A DNA stretch of 64,000 bases, taken from Mycolicibacterium sediminis (GTDB lineage: Bacteria; Actinomycetota; Actinomycetes; Mycobacteriales; Mycobacteriaceae). The stretch spans positions 5,580,001 through 5,644,000 of the forward strand of contig NZ_AP022588.1 of the NCBI RefSeq assembly GCF_010731735.1. Reading direction: 5' to 3'. Both the position numbers and the translations under genes were made by a program. The notes beneath the pieces were generated by a model. It had not been told where the DNA came from. It saw nothing but the letters and a program-made list of their open reading frames with translations, and did not search any database. Positions 32,390-40,348 of this stretch are shown piece after piece (within the stretch, counting starts at the first letter, position 1; each line of letters opens with the position of its first letter).

Positions 32390-32537
32390 CGGGGCCCGCA
32401 GTTCCTGATCGACACGACGAACACGGGGTGGATACTTTTACCTGGCCAAAAACGGATACCTCTACGTGGCCACCAGTGGGTACTTTTTCATGGCCACGGA
32501 CAGGCTACCCGCGGATGGAAAGGCTTACGGTAAGCCC

Positions 32538-33539
32538 GTGCAATCCGCTAGCCGGACCCGAACCGTACGCAAGCGCCGGAGTCACTACGAGAAGTCGACC
32601 ACCCGGTCTGCACTCGTCAACGTGGTCGCGCTGTTAGTCGTCCTCGCGATGGTAGGGCTGACCGGTTGTCGATCTGATCCGCCTGCTCCACTCGCACCCA
32701 ATCCGTCGGAGCCGCACTTCGCCAATTGGCCCAGCAACCTCAAAGACTTCCGCTTCCGGTGGACCGCCGAACCGGGTTTCGACCTCACGACGGGGTGGGC
32801 GGTGCCGCTGCGTGCCTACTTCGAGTCCATTCGGATCATCGACTACACGCGCGACTCGAACGCCGGATATCCCGGGTTGACGCGCGTGACACCCGAGCCC
32901 GTCGAGAAGTTCGGCCAGGAATGGCGAGCCTTGACGATGCCGCAACGAGACCTTCGTGGCGAGCGCGGCCGGGTGGATCTCGACAATCAGGACCGTCGTT
33001 TCGTCGGCAACGAGGAGCTTCGAGTCCTGCGAGCCGAGGCGATCCCCTCCGGCTTCCGCGCCTTCGTCTGCGACGCGACCTTCGATGTCTTCAAGCAAGG
33101 AGCGGAGTCGAAACTTGCACCGCTGGCTCTCGATTCGGTGGAGGCGGGCTTTGATCCCGACTTCGCAAATACGAGGATCTGGCGAATCGAATTCACGCAG
33201 AACTCACGCGTCCAAGTATCCCCTTTACCAGCACCGTTGCCATCCCAGGACGGCCCGCTTCCTGCGCCACGCGGCGACGTATTCGGTCCGTGGTTCGTTA
33301 CCGGTGCCGCTGACGTGTCTGCCTGGTTCGACAGCGACAGTTCGCGGCTCGAGCCCGGCACTCCGGAGTACAACGCGCGATCACGCGAGGCGCAGAACGC
33401 CGAGGCCGCATGGCGCCGGCAGTGCCTCGATCGTCACTCCCTGAACGCTGCGCAGCGACTGACGCTGGCGACCACGGTGCTCGCCTCACCTCCCGCCCTC
33501 GAACCCGCCGTTCCAGGTTGGCCGGTAAGCGGCGGCTGA
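32538..33539 (+). CDS. Lipoprotein of the tandem paralogue family, copy 5 (divergent)
   Basis: 333 aa from the GTG at 32538; lipobox LTGC with Cys at residue 44 after a long basic N-region (RTRTVRKRRSH). It keeps the family plan (FRFRWTAEPGFDLTTG, PLRAYFESIRI, GYPGLTRVTPE, PLPAPRGDVFGPWFVTG, AVPGWP) but is the most diverged copy. The IS21-type element ends 35 bp upstream; in the reconstructed pre-insertion sequence the frame runs back to an ATG at 29920, so the original start may have been cut off. The present promoter is unclear. Confidence 0.75.
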   Translation: MQSASRTRTVRKRRSHYEKSTTRSALVNVVALLVVLAMVGLTGCRSDPPAPLAPNPSEPHFANWPSNLKDFRFRWTAEPGFDLTTGWAVPLRAYFESIRIIDYTRDSNAGYPGLTRVTPEPVEKFGQEWRALTMPQRDLRGERGRVDLDNQDRRFVGNEELRVLRAEAIPSGFRAFVCDATFDVFKQGAESKLAPLALDSVEAGFDPDFANTRIWRIEFTQNSRVQVSPLPAPLPSQDGPLPAPRGDVFGPWFVTGAADVSAWFDSDSSRLEPGTPEYNARSREAQNAEAAWRRQCLDRHSLNAAQRLTLATTVLASPPALEPAVPGWPVSGG

Positions 33540-33541
33540 GC

Positions 33542-34534
33542 ATGCTGCGACCGAATCGATATGGATCCTCTTGGCGTTGGGGGTGGAGGAAGTTCGGCGC
33601 CGCGATTCTCGCCATCTCAATTTTCACGACGATGACCGCATGCGGCTCCACTCCGCCGTCGCTCCCCACCGACACCAGTCCCGCGGGCGTGCATAAGCTG
33701 CTGACCGGTACAGCCGGGCAGGACTTCATCGACTCGGTCGCCACTTACGACTGGCCCGACGACGGCGCGGAGGCAGCCGCGGTCTTCGACTGGATTGCTC
33801 GGGACGCGGCCTCCACAGACGCCACGACCGCGACGCGCGCCGGCCAAACCGCCCAGGCCATCGCCAACTACCTGTCGACGCGCGGAGATGAATTGCTCGA
33901 GCTGTCGTCGGGTTGGTTCGGCCTCAGCCATCAGACTGTGGGGTCACGCAACCCCGAGTTGGCTCGGAGCTTTACGGAGTCGTTGCTGCCGTTTCTGAAG
34001 CCCCTCGTCTGCGACTCGAACGGCACGCTCGGCTTCGACCTTCTCGACCCCGCCGGATGCGACGCCTCCGTACAGGCCGCCAAACCGATGTTCGCCGTGC
34101 TGAACACCGACGAACGGTCGGGAAGGACGCTTACCGGTGCCGCATCCACGGACGTCGACCGATGGGTTCAGAGTTACGCCGACGGAGCACCCACCAGCGG
34201 CGCGGACTTGGCGTTCGCAGGCCGGTTGCTCGGGTTGGCCTCCCTCGGTGCACAGCGCTCAGGTGCGCCGGTGCGTTCCCTGCACGACGAGGTGCAGCAG
34301 GCGCAGTACGTCATCGCGACAGCCGCCATCGCCCGGAAGCAGGCCGCCATGTGGCCGGAGTTCATGGTCGAGGGTCGATTGATGTCGCCCGAAGAGGTGC
34401 GCACGAAGCTCGGCGTCACCCGCGTCGACGAGTACTACGGAGCGCTGGACAACCTCGTTCTGGCAGTTGGTGCACACCGGGCGATTCGGGACCAGCTGCG
34501 AGGCGAGTACGAGAAGGTGACCGGGCATCAGTGA
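33542..34534 (+). CDS. Lipoprotein homologous to the second half of the large TPR-region protein
   Basis: 330 aa; lipobox MTAC, Cys at residue 34, after an unusual Trp-rich N-region (SSWRWGWRKF). It starts 2 bp after copy 5. The mature part aligns with the 23311 protein: DFIDSVATYDWPDDG with DFMQDVLTHEWQDDG, FDWIARDAASTD with TDWIDDTAYSSD, RNPELARSFTESLLPFL with MNPELTQSLAQAMSPYV, and MFAVLNTDERSGRTL with VFGVLGTDSGAATTL. So it is a membrane-anchored form of the same helical domain, without the WXG-type N-terminus. Function unknown. Confidence 0.8.
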   Translation: MLRPNRYGSSWRWGWRKFGAAILAISIFTTMTACGSTPPSLPTDTSPAGVHKLLTGTAGQDFIDSVATYDWPDDGAEAAAVFDWIARDAASTDATTATRAGQTAQAIANYLSTRGDELLELSSGWFGLSHQTVGSRNPELARSFTESLLPFLKPLVCDSNGTLGFDLLDPAGCDASVQAAKPMFAVLNTDERSGRTLTGAASTDVDRWVQSYADGAPTSGADLAFAGRLLGLASLGAQRSGAPVRSLHDEVQQAQYVIATAAIARKQAAMWPEFMVEGRLMSPEEVRTKLGVTRVDEYYGALDNLVLAVGAHRAIRDQLRGEYEKVTGHQ

Positions 34535-34617
34535 CCGCGGCGTCGGCTTCGCCACCATGCGTTGAACGGTCAGAAGGCTCTGCGTGAACCACCACCATTG
34601 CGATAGCGTCGATCGGC

Positions 34618-35010
34618 GTGACGGGGGAACGCCACCTGGCGTCGCTGAGGGTTCGCATCGTCGGTATTTGTGTCATGCCCGCGGTATGCGTCGCGGTGAC
34701 GTCGTGCAATGTTCACTTCAGCACTCGCGCCGGCTCGCCAACCGCACCTTCCGGTGCCACGACGAAATCGGTGATCCCGAAAGACGTCGTCGAAGAGCGC
34801 ACATCACAGTCGATCCGCGACCAGAGCGGCGGTGGGCCAGTCGTAGTCGAGTGTCCAGGCGATCTGCCTCTCAGATCGAAGGCCAGCCAATCGTGTGTAT
34901 TGAGTCAGGACGGGAAGCGATTCCGTGTGACCGTCACGGTCAACGACGCGAACCCTTCAAAATACGACGTCGATTGGGAAGTCGGCGAGCAGCTCGACCA
35001 GGGCGCCTGA
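34618..35010 (+). CDS. DUF4333-type small lipoprotein
   Basis: 130 aa; lipobox VTSC, Cys at residue 30. The C-terminal domain VVVECPGDLPLRSKASQSC, then DGKRFRVTVTVND and a YDVDWEVGEQ end fits the DUF4333 pattern with its two conserved Cys. GTG at 34618; a TAGCGT -10-like box (34604-34609) is 8 nt before it. It lies between the lipoprotein pair and the EspC-like gene, each separated by non-coding gaps of 83 and 148 bp. Confidence 0.78.
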   Translation: MTGERHLASLRVRIVGICVMPAVCVAVTSCNVHFSTRAGSPTAPSGATTKSVIPKDVVEERTSQSIRDQSGGGPVVVECPGDLPLRSKASQSCVLSQDGKRFRVTVTVNDANPSKYDVDWEVGEQLDQGA

Positions 35011-35158
35011 GGTTAGTGTCGCCAAGTCGACGGCGGACACAGTCCGTTCAGTTCACACCTGGAGTACAGCGCGGCCATTAGAGCGATTGCCGCACCGGCA
35101 CCGCACCGCCCGGCCATAGAATCGACACAGCAACTGCGAACATCCGGGGAGGATCGAC

Positions 35159-36061
35159 ATGGCGGGCGAGTTCTATCTCAGTGACGCTGGGCTGTCGCCC
35201 TTCTCCGAGATTCACGCCGAGGTCGCCGGCGGGCTGTCCCAGTTGGCCACCGTGGCACCGCAGACCGGCGCCGTGGCGCAGTCGTTCGGCAACATCGCGA
35301 ACAGCGTGAACACCGCGCTCGGCGGAGTGATGGAGAGCCGCGGCGGCACCATCGACACCACCAAGACGTCGAGCCAGACCATGGCCGATCTGCTCACCAA
35401 GGCCCAGCAGATGTACCAGCAGGGTGACACCGCGGAGGGAGACAAGCTCAAGGCGGCCGCCGACGCGATGGCCCAGGGTGGCGCGGGCCAGGGCGGCGCG
35501 GGTTCGGGCGGCGGAGGTGCCGGTTCGGGTGGCGCGGCGGCCGGCGGCACCGGAGCAGGCGCGGGTGCGGGTGCCGGCACGGGCGCGGGAGCCGCCGGCG
35601 GCGGCGACATGATGGGTCAGATGGTCGGCCAGATCGGCCAGCAGGTCGGCCAGGCGGCGCAGGCGATGTCGCAGAGTGTGAGTGGGCTGGCGCAGGGGCT
35701 CTCCCAGCTCCCCCAGCAGGTCATGCAGGGCGTGCAAGGCATCGTGCAGGCCGCGACCGGGGCAGCCGGCGGCGCGGCAGGCGCTGGTGCTGGAGCCGGC
35801 GCACTCGGCAGCGAGGCCGGCGGTAAGCCGGAGGGCTCGGCGACCGAGGACGACCGCGACAGGGACGCGAAGGAGAAGGACGCCCGCGAGAAGGAGACCG
35901 CGGAGGGCCGCGCCGCTCCGGGGACGGGCGCCCCGCAGAGCGGGCCGTCCGAGGCGCAGCAGGGCTCGCCGACTACCGGCGGTCGAGCACCGGTCGAGCC
36001 CGTGCAACCCCCGCAGGCTCCACAACCCGCGCAGACCCGCCCACAGCAGTCACCCCTCTGA
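35159..36061 (+). CDS. EspC-like ESX-associated protein with YxxxD secretion signal
   Basis: 300 aa, no signal peptide. Residues 1-105 form a helical hairpin like EspC/DUF2580 proteins, ending in LLTKAQQMYQQGDTAEGDKL, where YQQGD fits the YxxxD/E type VII export signal. Then a Gly/Ala-rich low-complexity region, a helical Gln-rich stretch (MVGQIGQQVGQAAQAMSQSV), a strongly charged block (DRDRDAKEKDAREKETAEG) and a Pro/Gln-rich tail. A GGGGAGG site precedes the ATG. Probably exported by an ESX system encoded elsewhere. Its end overlaps the convergent ABC-F gene by 12 bp. Confidence 0.75.
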   Translation: MAGEFYLSDAGLSPFSEIHAEVAGGLSQLATVAPQTGAVAQSFGNIANSVNTALGGVMESRGGTIDTTKTSSQTMADLLTKAQQMYQQGDTAEGDKLKAAADAMAQGGAGQGGAGSGGGGAGSGGAAAGGTGAGAGAGAGTGAGAAGGGDMMGQMVGQIGQQVGQAAQAMSQSVSGLAQGLSQLPQQVMQGVQGIVQAATGAAGGAAGAGAGAGALGSEAGGKPEGSATEDDRDRDAKEKDAREKETAEGRAAPGTGAPQSGPSEAQQGSPTTGGRAPVEPVQPPQAPQPAQTRPQQSPL

Positions 36062-37654
36062 CTCGAGTCTCCCGTCCGCCAGGCGCAATCGACGGCTGAT
36101 CCCGATCGCGTCGAGGAATGCCTCGTCGTGGCTGACCACGATCATCGCCCCGCGAAACGAGTTCAGCGCGGACTCCAGCTGCGCGACGCTGGCGAGGTCG
36201 AGGTTGTTGGTCGGCTCGTCGAGCAGTAGCAGCTGCGGCGCCGGTTCTGCGTACAGCACGCACAGCAGCGTGGCCCGCAGCCGTTCCCCACCGGACAGCA
36301 CCGACACCGGAAGGTGGATCCGGTCGCCGCGGAACAGGAACTGCGAGAGCAGGTGCATCCGCCTCGTCTGGCCGAGCCCCGGGGCGGACGCCGCGAGACT
36401 CTCGGCGACGGTGCGGTTCTCGTCCAACGCGTCGAGGCGCTGCGACAGGTAGGCCACCCGGCCCTCGCCGCGCCGGACCTCGCCGCGGTCGGGCCGGAGG
36501 TCGCCGCTGAGCATCCGCAGCAGGGTCGACTTGCCCGCACCGTTGGGGCCCACCAGCGCGATGCGTTCCGGGCCTCGGACGTCCACGTCGATCCCACTGT
36601 CCACGAACAGGTCTCGGACGTTCACCCCGGTGGCCGTGATCACGGTGCGGCCGGCCGGCACCTCGGTGTCGGGGAGGTCGAGCACCACGACGTCGTCGTC
36701 CCGTATCGCGCGCTCGGCCCCGTCGAGCCGTTGCCGAGCCTCGTCGACGCGCTTGGCGTGGACGTCGTCGCTGCGCCCGGCGGACTCCTGCGCGTTGCGC
36801 TTCATCCTGCCCGCGACGATCTTCGGCAGCCCCGCGTCCTTGAGGGTGCGCGCCGCATTGCTCGAGCGCTTCGCCGCCCGCTCACGCGCCTCTTGCATCT
36901 GCCGTTTCTCCCGCTTGACGAGTTGCTCGGCGTTGCGCACGTCTGCCTCGGCTGCCGACTGCGCTGCGGCCACGGCCGCGGTGTACGACGTGAAGTCGCC
37001 TCCGTGATAAGTGATCTCGCCGTCGCGCAGTTCGGCGATGCGGTCGACGCGGTCTAGCAGGACGCGGTCGTGGCTCACCAGCAGAAGTGTTCCGGCGAAC
37101 TCGTCGAGCGCGCCGTACAGCCGTCGGCGCGCGTCGAGGTCGAGGTTGTTCGTCGGCTCGTCGAGCAGCAGCACGTCGGGACGTGCCAGCAGTCGTGCCG
37201 CCAATCCGACCGACAGCACCTCGCCGCCGCTGAGAGTACCGAGCGTTCGGTCCAACGCGACGTGGTCCAGACCCAGCCGGCCGAGTTCCGCCCGGGAGCG
37301 CTCCTCGACGTCCCAGTCGTCGCCGATCGCGGTGAACACCGCGTCCGAGGAGTCTCCGGACGCCAGCGCGTCGAGTGCCGCGACGACCGGCGCGACGCCG
37401 AGCACCTCGGCGACGGTCAGGTGCGCATCGAACGGCAGCGTCTGCGGTAGGTAGTCGAGCGTCCCCTCGACGACGACCGACCCCGCGGTCGGAACGAGTT
37501 CGCCGGCGACGAGGCGCAGCAGGGTGCTCTTCCCCGCGCCGTTCGGGGCGACCAGGCCGGTGCGTCCTGGCGGCACGTTGAAGCTCAGGCCGGAGAACAC
37601 CGGGGTGTCGTCGGGCCAGGAGAAGAACAGGTTGGATACGACGATCAAAGACAT
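36050..37654 (-). CDS. ABC-F family ATPase (ribosome-associated type)
   Basis: 534 aa with two ABC domains and no TM segments, as in ABC-F proteins that act on the ribosome (translation factors or antibiotic-resistance proteins). Domain 1: Walker A APNGAGKST, signature LSGGEVLS, DEPTNNLDLDARRRLY. The charged inter-domain linker (about 240-310, NAEQLVKREKRQMQEARERA) is the part that enters the ribosome. Domain 2: GPNGAGKST, LSGGERLRATLL, LLLLDEPTNNLDL. A structured 5' leader suggests drug-responsive control. Whether it confers macrolide or other resistance cannot be told from sequence. Confidence 0.9.
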   Translation of the reverse strand: MSLIVVSNLFFSWPDDTPVFSGLSFNVPPGRTGLVAPNGAGKSTLLRLVAGELVPTAGSVVVEGTLDYLPQTLPFDAHLTVAEVLGVAPVVAALDALASGDSSDAVFTAIGDDWDVEERSRAELGRLGLDHVALDRTLGTLSGGEVLSVGLAARLLARPDVLLLDEPTNNLDLDARRRLYGALDEFAGTLLLVSHDRVLLDRVDRIAELRDGEITYHGGDFTSYTAAVAAAQSAAEADVRNAEQLVKREKRQMQEARERAAKRSSNAARTLKDAGLPKIVAGRMKRNAQESAGRSDDVHAKRVDEARQRLDGAERAIRDDDVVVLDLPDTEVPAGRTVITATGVNVRDLFVDSGIDVDVRGPERIALVGPNGAGKSTLLRMLSGDLRPDRGEVRRGEGRVAYLSQRLDALDENRTVAESLAASAPGLGQTRRMHLLSQFLFRGDRIHLPVSVLSGGERLRATLLCVLYAEPAPQLLLLDEPTNNLDLASVAQLESALNSFRGAMIVVSHDEAFLDAIGISRRLRLADGRLESEG

Positions 37655-37790
37655 GTGAGGGGTCCCTCGAGTGCGGCCCCGTGGACGGGGCGGGATGAAC
37701 GACGGAATCGGCTCCGGCTATCCGGAGACGTCGTCACCCAGCACGATTGCGGCCCACCTCTACTTCGACGACACGTACCCACTCAGGGTA
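37655..37790 (-). promoter_or_regulatory. Structured leader with short uORF before the ABC-F gene
   Basis: Minus-strand order: -10 box TACCCT (37790-37785); a short reading frame GTG...TAG of eight sense codons (37744-37718); a perfect hairpin CTCCGG-atag-CCGGAG (37727-37712) that includes the uORF stop; a second hairpin GCCCCG/CGGGGC (37691-37676); and a GAGGGACCCCTC element (37668-37657) that holds the likely ribosome-binding site 9 nt from the ATG. This layout resembles ribosome-mediated attenuators of antibiotic-responsive ABC-F genes. Confidence 0.45.
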
Positions 37791-37796
37791 GCGACG

Positions 37797-38864
37797 TCAC
37801 GCAACCAAATATTTCCGCAACGTCTCGGTGGTCGCGGTGATCTGCGCGGTGTCCACGTGTTCGTCGACGCGGTGCGCGAGGTTCGGGTCACCCGGGCCGT
37901 AGTTGACGGCCGGGATGCCGAGGGCGGCGAACCGCGCGACGTCCGTCCATCCGTACTTGGCCCGCACCTGCCCTCCGGCGGCCGCGACCAGGGCGGCCGC
38001 GGCGGGGGCGGCGAGCCCGGGCAGCGCGCCCGCCGCGGAGTCCGTCAGTTCGACGTCCACGTCGAGGCCTGCGAAGACCTCACCGACGTGTGCGACGGCG
38101 TCGTCGACGGAGCGGTCCGGTGCGAACCGGAAGTTGACCGTCAGCGACGCGGCGTCCGGGATGACGTTCCCGGCGATCCCGCCGTCGATCCGCACCGCGG
38201 ACAGGCCCTCGCGGTATACGCACCCGTCGATGTCGACGCTGCGCGCCTCGTACACCGACAGGCGTGACAGCGCCTCACCGAGCTTGTGAATGGCGTTGTC
38301 GCCCAACCACGATCGTGCGGAGTGCGCCCGCGTTCCCGTCGCCCGCAGGACCACCCGGATCGTGCCCTGGCAGCCCGCCTCGATGAACCCGCCGGACGGC
38401 TCACCGAGGATGGCGACGTCGGCGCGCAGCCAGTCCGGCAGCTCGCGCTCGATGCGGCCCAGCCCGTTGGCCGACGACTCGATCTCCTCGCAGTCGTACA
38501 TCACCAGGGTGATGTCGTGCACCGGCTCGGCGACGGTGGCCGCCAGGTGCAGGAACACGGCGTCACCGGACTTCATGTCCGACGTGCCGCAGCCGTAGAG
38601 GATCGACCCGTCGGCGCGGCTGGGCACGTTGTCGGCGGCGGGGACCGTGTCGATGTGCCCGGCGAGCAGGACGCGGGAGGGCCGGCCGAAGTCGGTGCGG
38701 GCCAGCACGGCATCCCCGTTGCGGATCACCTCGTAGCCGGTGGTCTGTTCTCGCAGCGCGGTCTCGATCTCGTCGGCGATGCGCCGCTCGTGGCGCGACT
38801 CGCTGGGGATGTCGACCAGTGCGGCCGTCAGCGCGATCGGGTCGGCACGCAAATCCAGGGGCAC
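37797..38864 (-). CDS. dapE: Succinyl-diaminopimelate desuccinylase
   Basis: 355-aa M20 metallohydrolase of the lysine/mDAP pathway; makes LL-diaminopimelate for lysine and peptidoglycan. Metal and catalytic motifs: LLAGHIDTVP (His70, Asp72), YGCGTSDMKSGDAVFL, the YDCEEIES catalytic Glu pair, AILGEPSGGFIEAGCQG, and NYGPGDPNLAHRVDEHV near the C-terminus. GTG at 38864; a TACCCT -10 box (38878-38873) is 8 nt upstream. Divergent from dapD. Confidence 0.95.
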   Translation of the reverse strand: MPLDLRADPIALTAALVDIPSESRHERRIADEIETALREQTTGYEVIRNGDAVLARTDFGRPSRVLLAGHIDTVPAADNVPSRADGSILYGCGTSDMKSGDAVFLHLAATVAEPVHDITLVMYDCEEIESSANGLGRIERELPDWLRADVAILGEPSGGFIEAGCQGTIRVVLRATGTRAHSARSWLGDNAIHKLGEALSRLSVYEARSVDIDGCVYREGLSAVRIDGGIAGNVIPDAASLTVNFRFAPDRSVDDAVAHVGEVFAGLDVDVELTDSAAGALPGLAAPAAAALVAAAGGQVRAKYGWTDVARFAALGIPAVNYGPGDPNLAHRVDEHVDTAQITATTETLRKYLVA

Positions 38865-38934
38865 GGTCTTCGAGGGTAGTGGCGGCGGGCGGGAGCGGAG
38901 CGACTGGGGAATGGCTCAAGTAGCCTCGTTGACC
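38865..38934. promoter_or_regulatory. Compact divergent promoters of dapE and dapD
   Basis: 70 bp with TACCCT (38878-38873, minus) 8 nt from the dapE GTG and TAGCCT (38921-38926, plus) 8 nt from the dapD GTG. Both mRNAs would be leaderless. Confidence 0.55.
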
Positions 38935-39885
38935 GTGACTAGCGCATCTGGAGTCGGCATCGCCACCATCGCCGCGGACGGCACGATCCTCGACACGTGG
39001 TTCCCCGAGCCCGAGTTGCTCGAGGACGACGACGTCACCGCCGGCACGACGCGACTGTCGGTAGCGGAGGTACCCGAGGAACTCGGCGCGCTCGAGAACC
39101 GGGACGAGCACCGCGGCGTCGACGTCGTCGTCGTACGGACCACCATCGCGTCGCTGGACGACAAGCCCGTCGACGCCTACGACGTCTACCTCCGTCTGCA
39201 CCTGCTCTCCCACCGGCTGGTGGCGCCGCACGGACTCAACCTCGACGGCATCTTCGGCCTCCTCGCCAACGTGGTGTGGACGAGCCACGGGCCTTGCGCG
39301 GTCGAGGGCTTCGAGCTGACGCGGGCCCGGCTGCGCCAGCGCGGGGCCGTCGCGGTCTACGGCGTCGACAAGTTCCCGCGCATGGTCGACTACGTGCTGC
39401 CCAAGGGCGTCCGCATCGCCGACGCCGACCGGGTCCGCCTGGGTGCGCACCTCGCCGAGGGCACCACGGTGATGCACGAGGGCTTCGTCAACTTCAACGC
39501 CGGCACGCTGGGCACCTCGATGGTGGAGGGGCGCATCTCCGCGGGTGTGGTGGTCGGCGACGGCTCCGACGTCGGCGGCGGCGCGTCGATCATGGGCACG
39601 CTGTCGGGTGGCGGCAAGGAGGTCATCCGCATCGGCGAGCGCTGCCTTCTCGGTGCGAATGCCGGCGTCGGGATCTCGCTGGGCGACGACTGCGTCGTCG
39701 AGGCGGGCCTCTACGTCACCGGCGGCACCAAGGTCACCACCTCGGACGGCGAGACGGTGAAGGCGATCGAGCTGTCGGGCGCGAACAACCTGCTGTTCCG
39801 GCGCAACTCGGTGTCGGGCGCGGTCGAGGTCGTCAAGCGCGACGGCTCCGGCATCACCCTCAACGAGGCGCTGCACGCGAACTGA
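38935..39885 (+). CDS. dapD: Tetrahydrodipicolinate N-succinyltransferase
   Basis: 316 aa (Mtb DapD: 317). Adds succinyl-CoA to tetrahydrodipicolinate in the mDAP pathway. Conserved runs: LRLHLLSHRLVAPHGLN, VYGVDKFPRMVDYV, then a left-handed beta-helix with TTVMHEGFVNFNAGT, GGGASIMGTLSGGG, GERCLLGANAG and the end NNLLFRRNSVSGAVEV. The start is GTG 38935, giving MTSASGVGIATIAADG in register with the Mtb N-terminus; an in-frame ATG at 38911 lies upstream of the -10 box and was rejected. Confidence 0.94.
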   Translation: MTSASGVGIATIAADGTILDTWFPEPELLEDDDVTAGTTRLSVAEVPEELGALENRDEHRGVDVVVVRTTIASLDDKPVDAYDVYLRLHLLSHRLVAPHGLNLDGIFGLLANVVWTSHGPCAVEGFELTRARLRQRGAVAVYGVDKFPRMVDYVLPKGVRIADADRVRLGAHLAEGTTVMHEGFVNFNAGTLGTSMVEGRISAGVVVGDGSDVGGGASIMGTLSGGGKEVIRIGERCLLGANAGVGISLGDDCVVEAGLYVTGGTKVTTSDGETVKAIELSGANNLLFRRNSVSGAVEVVKRDGSGITLNEALHAN

Positions 39886-39888
39886 CCC

Positions 39889-39973
39889 GCGAGCGTTACG
39901 CGAGCGTGCGCAAACTCGGGTCTGCGCCCGGCGTGTCGGCAACAGACTCTGGAGCCGCTTGCGGAACGCTCGC
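39889..39973. terminator. Long imperfect hairpin after dapD
   Basis: GCGAGCGTTACGC (39889-39901) pairs with GCGGAACGCTCGC (39961-39973), 12 of 13 positions, around a 59-nt middle that itself looks semi-palindromic. It lies just past the dapD stop and faces the VOC gene end (39998), so it may stop transcription both ways. Confidence 0.45.
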
Positions 39974-39997
39974 CGGGGGAAGGCCTGAACTCGGGAC

Positions 39998-40348
39998 TCA
40001 GCCCTCCGCGGAGAGCACGCAGAACTCGTTGCCCTCGGGGTCGGCCAGTACGACCCATGATTCGTCGCCCTGCCCGATGTCGACGTGCCGGGCTCCGAGG
40101 GCGATGAGCCGTTCGACCTCGGCCGCCTGGTCGTCGGGCACGAAGTCGAAGTGGATGCGGTTCTTCACCGTCTTGCCCTCGGGGACGGCGAGGAACAGCC
40201 AGTCCGGCCCCGCTCCCTCCGGTGCGCGCAACACCACGTCGCCGTCGTCGGCGTCCTCCTGCCGCCAGCCCAGGGCCGTGGCCCACCAGTTCGCGATGGC
40301 GTGGACGTCGCGGGCGTCGATGCACACGTCACTGAACCGCAGGGTCAC
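39998..40348 (-). CDS. VOC (glyoxalase/bleomycin-resistance fold) protein
   Basis: 116 aa, one VOC module pair: SDVCIDARDVHAIANWWATALGW at the start, HFDFVPDDQAAEVERLIALGA in the middle and WVVLADPEGNEFCVL at the end. The D-P-E-G-N-E-F-C motif is typical and includes a possible metal-ligand Glu. Substrate unknown. Its ATG overlaps the fadD36 stop by 4 bp, so it is the second gene of a fadD36 operon. Confidence 0.85.
   Translation of the reverse strand: MTLRFSDVCIDARDVHAIANWWATALGWRQEDADDGDVVLRAPEGAGPDWLFLAVPEGKTVKNRIHFDFVPDDQAAEVERLIALGARHVDIGQGDESWVVLADPEGNEFCVLSAEG

Larger units (their letters stand above)
29951..32502 (-). mobile_element. IS21-family insertion sequence, decayed (2552 bp)
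   Basis: Ends TGTCnnTGGCCA...TGGCCAnnGACA, flanked by a 6-bp duplication GGCTAC (29945-29950 and 32503-32508). Inside each end is a set of 19-bp repeats of form TGGCCA-7nt-GTAYCC spaced exactly 24 bp: two on the left (29957-29975, 29981-29999) and three on the right (32430-32448, 32454-32472, 32478-32496), expected IstA binding sites. It carries istB (intact) and istA (frameshifted), so it probably cannot move by itself. Confidence 0.92.

Noticed and set aside
32430..32496. 24-bp-period repeats resembling iterons
   Set aside because: They belong to the IS21-type right end and match two copies at the left end in inverse orientation.
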